Shown one piece after another: positions 1 through 8,866 of a stretch of DNA of 64,000 nt; the stretch's first letter is position 1; every line of letters begins with the position of its first letter. Made by a program: the position numbers and the translations under genes. The notes below the pieces were generated by a model that saw nothing but the letters and a program-made list of their open reading frames with translations, ran no database searches and had not been told where the DNA came from. Source of the stretch: Kalymmatonema hyalinum WJT4-NPBG1 (lineage in GTDB: Bacteria; Cyanobacteriota; Cyanobacteriia; Cyanobacteriales; Nostocaceae); contig JAHHIB010000029.1 in assembly GCA_019359075.1 (NCBI GenBank), positions 1 through 64,000 of the forward strand, read 5' to 3'.

Positions 1-20
1 TCTTCATTGGAACTAACTCT

Positions 21-115
21 GAGTGACGGTTGCGCTCTGCGCAACCGCTAAATTGGCATTGGCGATCGCATTAATCTCAGACTGCGAAGCGCTCGAACTC
101 AGATAACCCGCAACT
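21..115. repeat. GC-rich interspersed repeat at the left edge
   Basis: A perfect 9-bp stem with a 3-base loop lies at 27-47. It is followed by a HIP1 site (62-69) and more GC-rich sequence up to about 115. The style matches other interspersed repeats in this window (near 1435, 14345, 29811 and 37450). It sits exactly where the start codon and first codons of the following alpha-galactosidase should be, so it may have replaced them. Confidence 0.45.
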
Positions 116-197
116 TGGGTTATTAGTTGTTATTTTATTTTTCCTTTATCAACCTGAATGTCAAGCGCTGGACAACGGTCTAGCGTTAACACCCCCA

Positions 198-1277
198 ATG
201 GGATGGAACAGTTGGAATAAATTTGGCTGCGAAAACATCAATGAAAAATTAATTAGAGAAATCGCCGATGCGATGGTTAGCAGTGGAATGAAAGACGCAG
301 GTTATCAATACATTGTTATTGACGACTGTTGGCAAATAGCAAGAGACGAATCAGGTAATATTATTGCCGACCCCAAAAAATTTCCCTCTGGCATGAAGGT
401 GCTAGCAGATTACGTTCATTCCAAAGGACTGAAATTTGGTTTATATTCCACTGCTGGAACCAAAACCTGTCAGGGAAGACCAGCAAGTTGGGGCTATGAA
501 TTTCAAGATGCACGTCAATATGCTGCTTGGGAAGTGGATTATTTGAAATATGACTGGTGCAATAACGGGCAACAAAATTCCGTGGCTGCATATTCCATTA
601 TGAGAGATGCCCTCAAGCAAGCAGGTAGACCGATTGTATACAGTATCTGCGAATGGGGCAGTAGCAAACCTTGGCTTTGGGCAAAGGATGTGGGAAATCT
701 ATGGCGAACCACTAATGATATTCTCGATTGCTGGGATTGCAAACAGGATTGGGGTGGAATAGGCATTATGGGGATTCTTGACCAGCAGATTGGTTTGGAG
801 TCCTTTGCAGGTCCCGGTTATTGGAACGATCCAGATATGTTACAGATAGGAAACGGCGCTATGTCGCCCACTGAATACCAAGCGCATTTTAGCCTCTGGT
901 CGATTTTATCTGCTCCACTTATGGCAGGCAATGACTTGCGAAATATGAAACCAGAAATTACTCAAATATTGACCAATCAGGAAGTCATCGCCATAAATCA
1001 AGATGCTTTGGGTATACAAGGTCGTAAAGTCAGAGATGACGGTGAGTTTGAAGTTTGGGTAAAACCGGTTGCAGATGGAACTCGTGCTGTTGTACTACTT
1101 AATCGTAGTAAAGCTGAAGCAAATATTTCCGTTTCTTGGTCAGAAATTGGATATCCAACAACCTTAATATTTGAAGTCCGAGACCTTTGGCAAAAGAAAA
1201 ATTTGGGAGAATACAGAGGTCTTTTTGCTGCTGAGGTTCCTTCTCACGGAGTCGTGATGGTCAAAATCAAACCTTAA
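198..1277 (+). CDS. GH27 alpha-galactosidase-like glycoside hydrolase, 5' end damaged
   Basis: Glycoside hydrolase family 27 enzyme, expected to remove terminal alpha-galactosyl residues from oligosaccharides. Counting from the Met at 198, the sequence opens with the family motif MGWNSWN. It carries YLKYDWCNN (nucleophile D119) and WRTTNDI (acid/base D174), followed by a C-terminal beta domain. The Met at 198 is almost certainly internal. The frame stays open back to 75 and encodes a hydrophobic run LGLLVVILFFLY, then QALDNGLALTPP, which is a signal-peptide-like segment joined to the usual GH27 N-terminus. No ATG, GTG or TTG lies in that extension and a stop at 72-74 closes it, so the real start is lost or lies beyond a frameshift. 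The protein was probably exported. Expression of the present copy is doubtful. Confidence 0.85.
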   Translation: MGWNSWNKFGCENINEKLIREIADAMVSSGMKDAGYQYIVIDDCWQIARDESGNIIADPKKFPSGMKVLADYVHSKGLKFGLYSTAGTKTCQGRPASWGYEFQDARQYAAWEVDYLKYDWCNNGQQNSVAAYSIMRDALKQAGRPIVYSICEWGSSKPWLWAKDVGNLWRTTNDILDCWDCKQDWGGIGIMGILDQQIGLESFAGPGYWNDPDMLQIGNGAMSPTEYQAHFSLWSILSAPLMAGNDLRNMKPEITQILTNQEVIAINQDALGIQGRKVRDDGEFEVWVKPVADGTRAVVLLNRSKAEANISVSWSEIGYPTTLIFEVRDLWQKKNLGEYRGLFAAEVPSHGVVMVKIKP

Positions 1278-1931
1278 CATTAAGTGCTAGGTATTAATTT
1301 GAACATATACAGAAGGCGCTGAAGATTTTCTTGCCGCCTTATTGCCGTGCTGATATCCCAGCGACGTGTGCTAGCTACTCCCTAAACTTGATGCGAAGCA
1401 AGAAAAGCTTCGACTTCATCTGCGGTGGGTTGGGAGGCGATAGCGTTAGCGGAGCGGCACGAAGTGCTAGCGCTGCTGCTTTCAGCAGATCGCATCGCAG
1501 CACCATTTCACCGTCTATTTTTACCTAAAGTTTATAACTACGGTGCCGCAGAAGCGCAAGCTCAACATGCGTTTCAACTCGTGTATTCGTTGCAGCCCCA
1601 ACAGAGCAAATTTATGGTTCAGTCGATAAAACCAGCTAGCAATTGCTCTGGCTGCTCTTTATATATATATGAAGATACGTTGAAGATATGGGGAGTTGCT
1701 TGAGATATTCAAATGAGTTTTTGTACTTTATAAAGCAGAACAAGTTTTGCTTTTGTCTAGTAAGACCAAGCTGTTTGGAACTCAGGGTAATCCTAAATAA
1801 CTTCGCATCAACCCCAGTTCCTTTTCTGAAAGCATCTATTAACTAGCCTTATACATTTAGGATGACCGATTCTAGACGCCTAGGTTGGACAAGACTAAGG
1901 TTATTGAGTTGAGCAGGTAGAAAGAAAACTT
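1278..1931. other. Gene-free spacer with repeat debris
   Basis: No convincing gene. It holds a fructokinase 3'-end remnant (1382-1441) and a GC-rich interspersed repeat (about 1436-1500). About 200 bp then follow in an open frame with no recognisable relatives (1500-1703), probably debris. The last 200 bp are AT-rich and should carry the promoter of the RTX-type gene. I see no clear sigma-70 boxes. Confidence 0.5.
1382..1441 (-). pseudogene. 3'-end remnant of a second fructokinase gene
   Basis: Read on the minus strand, this stretch encodes IASQPTADEVEAFLASHQV and a stop. That is identical except for one residue to the C-terminus of the intact PfkB fructokinase at 3639-4616 (ending LASRQV). 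The two DNA segments differ at about 5 of 62 bases. Upstream homology stops abruptly at a GC-rich repeat. The remnant lies in the same orientation as the intact gene, with the RTX-type gene between them. Confidence 0.85.
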
Positions 1932-3461
1932 ATGTCACTCATCAATGGTACCGTTCAAGACGACACCCTCGTTGGGACTTCTGATGCTGATAGCATTTTC
2001 GGCTCGAATGGCAATGACTCCCTTGATGGTCTAGGGGGAAATGACGTACTTGATGGCGGAAATGGTCAAGACACGCTTCAAGGCGGGGATGGCAATGATA
2101 CGCTCTTAGGTGGAAACGGTAATGACCGCCTCTATGCTAGCAAGGGTCAGGACAATCTCACAGGTGGTAAGGGAGACAACGTCTTTGTCATTGGCACAAA
2201 CACAGGCAGCTCTACCTTAGCTTCTGCGGACTTGATTACTGACTTTGGCACGGGAAACCATTTAATTGAGTTAACGAAGGGGCTTAGTTTTGAAGATTTG
2301 AACGTCTCTCAAGGTACAGGGGCGTCCGCCAGCGACACCATCATCACTGATAAAGTCACGAGTCAGCTTTTAGCAGTTTTGCAAGGAGTTAACAGTAGCA
2401 CGATAGACAATAGCGATTTCATTAGTGTGCCAGGGAAAGCTGTAAGTTATGGATTTACGAAGATTGCTGACACCACTGGTCCGTTGAAATCTTTCACGAA
2501 TTATCCTAGACCTGCGATTAACAATACGGGAACAGTTGCCTTTGCTGCTGAATTAGATGCAGGAGGTAACGGTATCTTCATTGGTAACGGTGGGGCTACG
2601 ACCACGATTGCCGACACCAACGGTCCTTTTTCTTTCGTCTACAGCGATTTTTCCTTCAACAACCAAGGAACGGTGGCTTTTGCTGCTGACGTAGACGCGG
2701 GTGGCATTGGTATCTTTGTCGGTAACGGTGAAGCGACTTCTACCATCGCTGACAGTAGCGGCTCCTTTTCGTCTGTATTTTCTCCTTCTATCAACGATGA
2801 GGGAAAGGTTGCTTTTCAGGCTCTTCTAGATGCATCGGGTGAAGGCGTTTTCACTGGTAATGGTGGAGCGCTCACTCCTATCGTTGAGACCAGCGACAAG
2901 TTTGTTAGGTTCTCTAGTTCTGATATTAATGCTGAAGGAACGGTAGTCTATAGAACTTTACAACCTTCTAATGGTACGGATAGTCTATCCACTTATAGCA
3001 ACGGGGTGTTCACTACCGTTGTTGATAATGGTGGACCTTTCAGCAGTTTCGGCACTCTCTCCTTAGATAACCCTTCGCTCAACGATGCAGGAACAGTAGC
3101 CTTTGGTGCTAGCTTAGATGCAGGAGGCAGTGGCATCTTCACCAAAAACGATGGCGTGATTTCAACTATTGCTGATACCACTGGTCCCTTTGCTCGCTTT
3201 AACTTCAATCCTTCTATCAATAACAGTGGAGATGTCGCTTTTCTAGCTTCCCTAGACGCTGATATCCGTGGTGAAGGCATCTACACTGGATCAGATCCGA
3301 TAGCTGATAAGGTTATTGCCACCGGCGATTCTCTGTTTGGTTCGACGGTGACAAACCTTGAGTTTTTTGGAGAAGGACTGAATGATGTCGGTCAAATCGC
3401 TTTCTACGCTAGTTTGGCGAATGGCACTACGGGCATCTTCGTTGCTAATCAAGTCATGTGA
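1932..3461 (+). CDS. RTX-type calcium-binding protein with NxxGxxAF tandem repeats
   Basis: Probable secreted or cell-surface protein of 509 residues. Residues about 14-85 are RTX nonapeptides ([27 protein letters not shown]), which bind calcium and usually mark type I secretion. A linker follows. From about 196 to 490 there are seven repeats built on NxxGxx[58 protein letters not shown]. Each alternates with G.GIF.GNGG and IADT.GPF segments, as in a beta-propeller-like fold. RTX repeats usually sit at the C-terminus, so an N-terminal block is unusual. There is no cleavable signal peptide. The function is unknown. The gene lies between the fructokinase and its 3'-end remnant. Confidence 0.8.
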   Translation: MSLINGTVQDDTLVGTSDADSIFGSNGNDSLDGLGGNDVLDGGNGQDTLQGGDGNDTLLGGNGNDRLYASKGQDNLTGGKGDNVFVIGTNTGSSTLASADLITDFGTGNHLIELTKGLSFEDLNVSQGTGASASDTIITDKVTSQLLAVLQGVNSSTIDNSDFISVPGKAVSYGFTKIADTTGPLKSFTNYPRPAINNTGTVAFAAELDAGGNGIFIGNGGATTTIADTNGPFSFVYSDFSFNNQGTVAFAADVDAGGIGIFVGNGEATSTIADSSGSFSSVFSPSINDEGKVAFQALLDASGEGVFTGNGGALTPIVETSDKFVRFSSSDINAEGTVVYRTLQPSNGTDSLSTYSNGVFTTVVDNGGPFSSFGTLSLDNPSLNDAGTVAFGASLDAGGSGIFTKNDGVISTIADTTGPFARFNFNPSINNSGDVAFLASLDADIRGEGIYTGSDPIADKVIATGDSLFGSTVTNLEFFGEGLNDVGQIAFYASLANGTTGIFVANQVM

Positions 3462-3520
3462 GCTAGTGCTTCCAGGCAAAGTTAACTGACCGAAAATTCC
3501 AAAACCTCTGATTTTATTGG

Positions 3521-3558
3521 GTAAGGAGGCACACATCGCCGTGTCCCCCTCCCCTTAC
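3521..3558. terminator. Hairpin between convergent genes
   Basis: An imperfect stem (GTAAGGAGG against CCTCCCCTTAC, with an inner ACAC/GTGT pairing) is followed on the plus strand by TTTT. It lies between the convergent ends of the RTX-type gene and the fructokinase gene, where a terminator is expected. Confidence 0.4.
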
Positions 3559-3638
3559 TTTTGGAAGGATTTATTTCTTCCTTTAACACTCGAGTTTCTA
3601 CATCGCTACTTGCACCTTACCTCTACTTGGGCTACGCC

Positions 3639-4616
3639 CTAAACTTGACGCGAAGCCAGAAAAGCTTCCACTTCATCTGCTGTGGGTTGCGAGGCGATCG
3701 CCCCTGGTTTCGTCGTCGTTAATGCCCCCGTTGCACTTGCATATGTGACGATTCTTCTAGCTGTCTGCGAGTCGTTTAAGCTGTGGATACCATGAGTGAG
3801 CAACTGGTGGATGAACCCAGCGACAAAGCTATCCCCCGCACCCGTTGTATCAACGACGGGGATGGAAAAAGCTGGTATTTTGCCTTCGTTTTCACCAAGG
3901 CAATAAGCGCAGCCGTGTTCCCCATCTGTCACCACCACGCCTTCTACGGAATTAAGACGGTAAGTAATTGCCCCCGGATCTGCGGTGTCAAATAGCCATT
4001 CGGCTTCTTCTTTTGAGAGTTTGAGAAAATCTACTTGCTTAAATAATTCTTGAATCTTTTGGGGAGCGATGTCAGGATTTGTCCAAAATACCGGACGCCA
4101 ATTGACATCCAATAAAATTTTGATATCGTACTGTTCTGCGAGCTTAAGGGCACGGTGGACTGCCTGTTCACTTTCAGGATAAGCGAGTTCCAAAGTACCC
4201 AAAACCAGAAAATCTGCTGCTTCAAATAACTTAAGAGGTAATTTATCAGCTTTGAGACGCGTATCTGCAAATTCTGTGGTGTCATGATCTTTAAAGCCGG
4301 CAAAAGTGCGATCGCCCTCAAGGGAACGCACTACATTCACCTGCCGGGTTGGTGCGGTGGCATGACGCTGAACTCCAGTTGTATCCACACCAACTTTTTG
4401 TAATAGTTCTACCAGTTCATTGCCTGGTGCATCCTCACCCAAGGTGCCGATAAATGCTGCTGGTGTCCCCAGCTTCACTAAAGCACAGGCTACGTTCGCT
4501 GGTGCTCCCCCAGGGTAGGCAGTCCATGACTCAACTTCTTCTAGCCTTCGTCCCAGTTGATCGGCTAAACGGTCAAACAAAACTTCACCCAGGCACAAAA
4601 CACGGGGATTGCTCAT
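3639..4616 (-). CDS. PfkB-family fructokinase
   Basis: Sugar kinase of the PfkB/ribokinase superfamily, 325 residues. It probably phosphorylates fructose released from sucrose to fructose-6-phosphate. Visible signatures are the N-terminal YPGGAPANVACALVKLG (residues 34-50) and the C-terminal DTTGAGDSFVAGF (256-268), with D262 as catalytic base and the GAGD anion hole. Length fits the family. The first ATG is preceded by only a weak purine run. The gene stands alone and converges with the RTX-type gene. Its last 20 codons are duplicated at 1382-1441. Other PfkB sugars cannot be excluded, but the N-terminal pattern matches cyanobacterial fructokinases. Confidence 0.85.
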   Translation of the reverse strand: MSNPRVLCLGEVLFDRLADQLGRRLEEVESWTAYPGGAPANVACALVKLGTPAAFIGTLGEDAPGNELVELLQKVGVDTTGVQRHATAPTRQVNVVRSLEGDRTFAGFKDHDTTEFADTRLKADKLPLKLFEAADFLVLGTLELAYPESEQAVHRALKLAEQYDIKILLDVNWRPVFWTNPDIAPQKIQELFKQVDFLKLSKEEAEWLFDTADPGAITYRLNSVEGVVVTDGEHGCAYCLGENEGKIPAFSIPVVDTTGAGDSFVAGFIHQLLTHGIHSLNDSQTARRIVTYASATGALTTTKPGAIASQPTADEVEAFLASRQV

Positions 4617-5064
4617 TGAATTTCAGATTTTGGATTAGGAATTGCCAGTATAAAACCTACAATAATTTATGCTACTTTGTCGGCAGTCGTTCATACAATT
4701 AAATAGCAATTTTTGTTAATCAAATCAGCCGTACATATTGCTCCTTACTGTTCATTTTGCATCAGTAATATTTTGGCTTTTATTTTTTAGAAATGTTTTA
4801 TTTTATACTTGACAATTGACTTGTGTTACCGCTTTGGAATGGGTATGAAGTATAAGGGTATGGGGGATATTTTGAATTTGAAATCTTGATTCTTCTTTTC
4901 CCCACCGCCGTCGCATGGGCGGGGGATGCCTCCCCTAACTCCCTAAACTCCACTTCTTCTAAAATGAGTATTTATGCTTACATTTGAAACACCTACCCAC
5001 AAAAGAATCTTCTAGAATGAGAAAGAGCGATTAAGTACATATACTAGGGAGGATAAAATAACTC
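4617..5064. other. Spacer between fructokinase and pedR-like gene
   Basis: AT-rich divergent spacer that should contain promoters for both genes. I see no tRNA, repeat array or clear hairpin. The only firm element is a strong Shine-Dalgarno sequence, AGGGAGGA, at 5046-5053 in front of the pedR-like gene. Confidence 0.5.
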
Positions 5065-5334
5065 ATGGCTGGTGGCGAGTCTCAGACCCCCGTTAGTCTG
5101 TCAGACAGAGAACTGCAAATTATCGACTTAGTGGCCACTGGCTTAACTAACCAAGAAATTGCAGCTAAACTGGAAATAAGCAAGCGTACTGTTGATAACC
5201 ATATCAGCAATATTCTCACCAAGACCGGTACTGACAACCGAGTCGCTCTTGTCCGCTGGGCTTTGCATTGGGGCAAAGTCTGCTTGAATGATGTAAATTG
5301 CTGTCCTCTGCCTCTGCCTAATCAGAACGAATAG
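5065..5334 (+). CDS. pedR: Small LuxR-type regulator, PedR-like
   Basis: An 89-residue protein consisting almost only of a LuxR/NarL-type helix-turn-helix. LSDRELQIIDLVATGLTNQEIA and the recognition helix SKRTVDNHISNILTKTG (about residues 41-57) are textbook. There is no receiver domain. Size, sequence and the C-terminal cysteines (VCLNDVNCC) match cyanobacterial PedR. PedR is a redox-responsive regulator of photosynthesis-related genes that is inactivated through thioredoxin when electron transport rises. The start is supported by AGGGAGGA eleven bases upstream. The gene is monocistronic. The redox role is inferred from family knowledge and the conserved cysteines. Confidence 0.8.
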   Translation: MAGGESQTPVSLSDRELQIIDLVATGLTNQEIAAKLEISKRTVDNHISNILTKTGTDNRVALVRWALHWGKVCLNDVNCCPLPLPNQNE

Positions 5335-5785
5335 ATGAATTGCTAGTATACTGCCAAGCTCATTTTGACTGGTAACTTATCGTTCTCCTCCTCACAACTT
5401 ACGTATTAAGTGTAAACCTATCAAAATCAAGCACCACAGAGTACTGGATTATGTCGTTCTGGATAAAGGTTGTTTTTCCTCAGATCATAAATAAAGATAT
5501 TGACTGTGGAAATCATTGCAACCGTAGGCATAAGGACACTAGCAGCGCGACAGAAAGCTTGACAGAAAGCGCTTTTTGGGTTTGCCCACAAAGCATGGAA
5601 GCCAAAGTTTCTCAGCTTTCAAGACGGAAAAACCTCGTTGCCGCTATGTGTCCTTATTAAAATTTTGCCTTTAGTAGACTCAAATAAGTTCAATAATCAA
5701 CAAAATTTAGCAACCATCCACAGGCTGAAACGCTACATTTAAAAGAAATCTCTATTGCTCCATCAGCTTAGGGAGCAGTGTTGCA
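5335..5785. other. Gene-free spacer
   Basis: I see no supported gene. A 69-codon open frame at 5451-5660 has poor composition, no ribosome-binding site and no family resemblance. A short repeat GACAGAAAGC occurs twice near 5548-5571. The region ahead of 5786 should contain the promoter of the DUF6391 gene. Confidence 0.4.
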
Positions 5786-6442
5786 ATGAATACTTCCGCT
5801 TTTGCTAAAGGTGGCTCGTCTCCCTTTGACTTTTTTAGTTTTGACTTTACAGCACCTCAGCCCACACAAGATGCGGATTTACTGAGGCATCTATCGTTTA
5901 TCCCTGGATTAAAAGAAATTTTAATGGTGCGACAGGTTCATGCGCTGGAACACGCTACAGTTTGGGTTCTGAGTGCATCAAAAAACTTCCAAGCTCGCAC
6001 AAGAACTCCGACGAGCAATTTTCAAGTTGACAACGAACTTTTAGGGGGTTTGTCTACAGAACGGGGATTCTATCTCTATGGAGAGGTAAATATCAGCAAT
6101 TTGCGGCGTGCGGTAACACTTGCTCGACATCGCCTTACCAACGGAGAATGGGACTTAGCTGTGCATCCCCGTTGTGGGACAAATGCATCAGTAGGAATGC
6201 TGCTCACAGCTGGGCTAGCAGTGGGAATGCATTTGCTGCTACCGCGAGGACCAATTGAGCAATTGATAGGTTTGGGCTTAGCGGCGACAACAGCCGCTGA
6301 ACTAGCTCCTGACATTGGTGCTTTGGCGCAGCGTTACCTGACAACTTCAATTCCCTTCAATTTAGAAATTGAAAATATTACACGTACACGTGACCTTTGG
6401 GGACGACAGGCGTATTTTGTCGAGGTGCAGTGGCGGGAATAA
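5786..6442 (+). CDS. DUF6391 family protein
   Basis: Conserved cyanobacterial protein of unknown function, 218 residues. The core motif MVRQVHALEHATVWVL (residues about 48-63) is characteristic, followed by GGLSTERGFYLYGEVN. Residues about 130-185 are hydrophobic (two possible membrane segments, GMLLTAGLAVGMHLLLP and IGLGLAATTAAELAPDIGAL). The C-terminus RDLWGRQAYFVEVQW is typical of the family. A GGAGCAG purine run lies about 10 bases before the ATG. The gene is monocistronic. The conserved HALEH is reminiscent of a metal-binding motif, but no activity is established. Confidence 0.75.
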   Translation: MNTSAFAKGGSSPFDFFSFDFTAPQPTQDADLLRHLSFIPGLKEILMVRQVHALEHATVWVLSASKNFQARTRTPTSNFQVDNELLGGLSTERGFYLYGEVNISNLRRAVTLARHRLTNGEWDLAVHPRCGTNASVGMLLTAGLAVGMHLLLPRGPIEQLIGLGLAATTAAELAPDIGALAQRYLTTSIPFNLEIENITRTRDLWGRQAYFVEVQWRE

Positions 6443-6596
6443 GAGGATGGGGGAGCAGGGGGAGAAATCAATTCAAAATTCGTCTTGAAAAGTTTGCTCT
6501 GTCGGGAAACCAACGCCAGTCGCCTGCGGAGGGAAACCCTCCTGCAGCGCTGGCTCCTCCTGGCAACTTTTCGCAAAATTCAAAATTAAAAGTCTC

Positions 6597-6667
6597 TTCC
6601 TCATCTTCCTCATCCCCCTCATCCCCCTCATCCCCCTCATCTTCCTCATGTTCCTCATCTCCCCATT
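6597..6667. repeat. TCATC(C/T)(C/T)CC-type low-complexity tandem repeat
   Basis: About eight imperfect 9-base units (TCCTCATCT and CCCTCATCC variants) lie in tandem upstream of the sugar kinase gene. This is short tandem repeat sequence typical of intergenic DNA in filamentous cyanobacteria. Open frames across it on both strands (poly-Ser/Pro or RGMRGM) are artefacts. Confidence 0.7.
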
Positions 6668-6722
6668 TCCCGATTTTGGGTTGTAAGATGATGTGCTGGT
6701 GTGTTAAATACTCTGTTGCTAT

Positions 6723-7751
6723 ATGTCTTTAGATCCTAATTTTGCCCCTAAACTGCGTGCTTCGGCTGACCAATTGTTCTCCCTGTTAGACAAATTCACC
6801 TCTGCACGGGTGCTAGTCATCGGAGATTTGACTCTAGACGAGTTTCTTACTGGTCAGGTGGAAAGAATTTCTCGCGAAGCACCAGTATTAATTCTCCGCC
6901 ATGAAACCACCAAGCAAGTGCCAGGAGGTGGGGCGAATGCGATTTACAACTTTGCCCGACTGGGGGCAAAGGTTTTAGCAGTAGGACTTTTGGGCAAAGA
7001 TGAACAGGGAAGGGCGCTACGTGGTCTCCTGGAAGCTGCACAAATCAATACTGATGGTATTTTTGTTGATCCCAATCGCCCGACAGTGACTAAAACGCGG
7101 ATTTCTGGTCATTCCCGTCAATCGGTGACTCAGCAAATCGTTCGGGTAGACCGAAAATCGGACGATTTGCCAGACTTAGATTTGCAAGTGCAGTTGTCTC
7201 AATATATTAAAGAACAAATTCATTCCATAGATGCCGTTGTATGTTCTGATTACGGCGATGGAACTTTGACTCAGCCTGTGATTTCGGCGGCGCTGTCTGC
7301 TTCCCGAACAATTGTGGACGCCCAAAAACATCTGGAACGGTATCAGGGGGCGACGTTATTTACGCCAAATTTGCCGGAAGCAGAACTTGCTGTGGGTTAT
7401 GGAATTACTGATGAAGCAACTTTAACTCAAGCAGGACAAGACTTGCTTGCCTTGACGCAGGCGCAGCATATTTTGATTACGCGTGGCGAGCAAGGGATGA
7501 GTTTGTTTGACAGCGAGGGTGGTGAACATCACATTCCAGCTTTTAATCGGACTAAGGTGTTTGATGTTACGGGTGCTGGAGACACTGTGGTGGCGGCGTT
7601 AACTCTCTCGTTAACTGCTGGGGCGTCGGCATGGGAAGCGACTATTTTAGGTAATTTAGCGGCTAGTATTGTTGTGCGGCGGTTTGGTACGACAACGACG
7701 ACACCTGAAGAAATGAGGGTGGCGTTGCAACGGTTGTTGGAGGATAGTTAA
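6723..7751 (+). CDS. PfkB-family kinase, HldE/RfaE domain I type
   Basis: 342-residue sugar kinase resembling the N-terminal kinase domain of HldE (RfaE), which phosphorylates D-glycero-D-manno-heptose-7-phosphate at C1 for ADP-heptose synthesis. Visible motifs: VLVIGDLTLDEFLTGQVERIS at the N-terminus, PGGGANAIYNFARLGAKV (sugar binding), VVCSDYGDGTL and VFDVTGAGDTVVAALTLSL (catalytic GAGD). The adenylyltransferase domain of bifunctional HldE is absent, as expected at this length. The gene is monocistronic. The substrate could be another phosphorylated sugar. The kinase fold is certain and heptose specificity is inferred. Confidence 0.8.
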   Translation: MSLDPNFAPKLRASADQLFSLLDKFTSARVLVIGDLTLDEFLTGQVERISREAPVLILRHETTKQVPGGGANAIYNFARLGAKVLAVGLLGKDEQGRALRGLLEAAQINTDGIFVDPNRPTVTKTRISGHSRQSVTQQIVRVDRKSDDLPDLDLQVQLSQYIKEQIHSIDAVVCSDYGDGTLTQPVISAALSASRTIVDAQKHLERYQGATLFTPNLPEAELAVGYGITDEATLTQAGQDLLALTQAQHILITRGEQGMSLFDSEGGEHHIPAFNRTKVFDVTGAGDTVVAALTLSLTAGASAWEATILGNLAASIVVRRFGTTTTTPEEMRVALQRLLEDS

Positions 7752-7823
7752 TTACCACAGAGGCGCTGAGGACGTAGAGGAAGAGAAAACAGAGGGAGTT
7801 TGATAAGTCTTCAACTGAGCAAC

Positions 7824-8066
7824 TTAACATCCGCCAATACGACCTCGATATGGAGCGTCAAGATTAGGCTTGACAATGGGGTTCCATCCCTGTATCACTT
7901 TTATGTAGTAGGGATCAGCACCATCGCGGTGAGGAATGGTCTGATTTTCTGTAGGTACGGGAGTTGTATAGTCAGCATTCTCTAATACTGGGTTGTCGTG
8001 GGTAAGAATCTGCTCAACACCAGTATTTGCCGTCTTCCGCCCAAAATTGTGCATTGAAAAGTGCAT
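7824..8066 (-). CDS. Small hypothetical or fragment of unknown gene
   Basis: An 80-codon frame whose C-terminal 60 residues have coding-like composition (HDNPVLENADYTTPV, DPYYIKVIQGWNPIVK, DAPYRGRIGGC). I do not recognise the family. The first residues overlap, in another frame, a scrap of a membrane-protein gene (8014-8103). It is therefore more likely fused debris or the tail of a broken gene than a functional small gene. No convincing ribosome-binding site is present. Confidence 0.3.
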   Translation of the reverse strand: MHFSMHNFGRKTANTGVEQILTHDNPVLENADYTTPVPTENQTIPHRDGADPYYIKVIQGWNPIVKPNLDAPYRGRIGGC

Positions 8067-8103
8067 CTGGTCTTCTGGAAATCAGAATTGCAAAAGCAGT
8101 CAT
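8014..8103 (-). pseudogene. Scrap of a polytopic membrane protein gene
   Basis: A 29-codon frame containing AILISRRPDALFNAQFWAED. This resembles the first periplasmic-loop motif (RPDAxxxPQFWAEDG) of a family of large polytopic bacterial membrane proteins. It stops after KYWC. Nothing on either side continues the family, so this is a relic. The family resemblance is from memory of the motif, not from a search. Confidence 0.45.
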
Positions 8104-8268
8104 AAAGATGCAAACTTGAAGACGCAAGCCTTTAGGCAACTTCTTTTGGTATTTGTCACGCATTCAAATTGCATCCATCGAGTTAATAAGTGTCAAGTAA
8201 CAAAAGTATAGGTGTTCCAAGGGTATGGCAACATTGAAATAAGAAGACACGCCAAGTAGCCAACCTTT

Positions 8269-8802
8269 ATGCTCACACCTGCTGACTTTCTCAAATACGC
8301 CCAGTGGTCGGGTATTGCAACATTAGTATTTGCTGCCTTGACGGTTTTGGCTTTTATTTTAAAATGGGGCATTCGCTTTCGGAGCGTGGGTGCCACTGGC
8401 TTTATGCTAGTGCTGACGGGTGGTCTATTTGCTCTGTCGTTAACGCCCTTGTCTCGCACTGTCATTCCAGGTGCAGTAAAATACAGTCGGGTTTATGACA
8501 ACGGATCAACTCAAGCGGTCATTACCATCCCACCACAAATTACCCCATCAGAATTAGAAGCTACCCTACGTCAAGCAGCTAGTGATTTGTATTCCTATGG
8601 TCGCTTGGGTACACGGGCAGAAAACCAATTGACTATTCGATTGCGTACTGTTGTTCACCCGGAACCAGGGATTTCTATACCACTTTACCTAGGTCAGGTG
8701 AAGCGATCGCTCGCGTCTCGTGAAGATTCTCAAATGGCGATCGAGATTTACCAGGACAAATTCGCCCAATTACCACAGCTGCCCACCTCACAGAAAAGTT
8801 AG
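8269..8802 (+). CDS. ycf51: Ycf51 family protein (DUF2518)
   Basis: 177-residue protein matching Ycf51, conserved in cyanobacteria and red-algal plastids with unknown function. Two N-terminal membrane segments are visible: about residues 13-32 (WSGIATLVFAALTVLAFIL) and 41-61 (GATGFMLVLTGGLFALSLTP). A soluble domain follows (AVITIPPQITPSELEATLRQ and TIRLRTVVHPEPGISIPLYL). Length is typical. The gene converges with the peptidoglycan-binding gene across a hairpin. A thylakoid or plasma-membrane location is inferred. Confidence 0.8.
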   Translation: MLTPADFLKYAQWSGIATLVFAALTVLAFILKWGIRFRSVGATGFMLVLTGGLFALSLTPLSRTVIPGAVKYSRVYDNGSTQAVITIPPQITPSELEATLRQAASDLYSYGRLGTRAENQLTIRLRTVVHPEPGISIPLYLGQVKRSLASREDSQMAIEIYQDKFAQLPQLPTSQKS

Positions 8803-8803
8803 A

Positions 8804-8865
8804 GTGATGAATTATCAGTTAAGAGTTGTGCATCCATAACTCATAACTCATAATTCATCACTTTT
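8804..8865. terminator. Bidirectional hairpin between convergent genes
   Basis: GTGATGAATTAT (8804-8815) pairs with ATAATTCATCAC (8850-8861) and is followed by TTTT on the plus strand. An AAAA run lies just upstream, which gives a U-run in the other direction. The position between two convergent stops fits a shared terminator. The arms consist of heptad-type repeats. Confidence 0.5.
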
Positions 8866-8866
8866 A

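Noticed and set aside
1425-1703. 92-codon frame upstream of the RTX gene
   Set aside because: Its first third is antisense to the fructokinase remnant and a GC-rich repeat. The rest has no known relatives and no ribosome-binding site.
5451-5660. 69-codon frame downstream of the pedR-like gene
   Set aside because: Poor composition, no ribosome-binding site, no recognisable family.
6473-6732. Open frames over the TCATCC low-complexity tract on both strands
   Set aside because: Poly-Ser/Pro or RGM repeats from simple sequence; no gene features.
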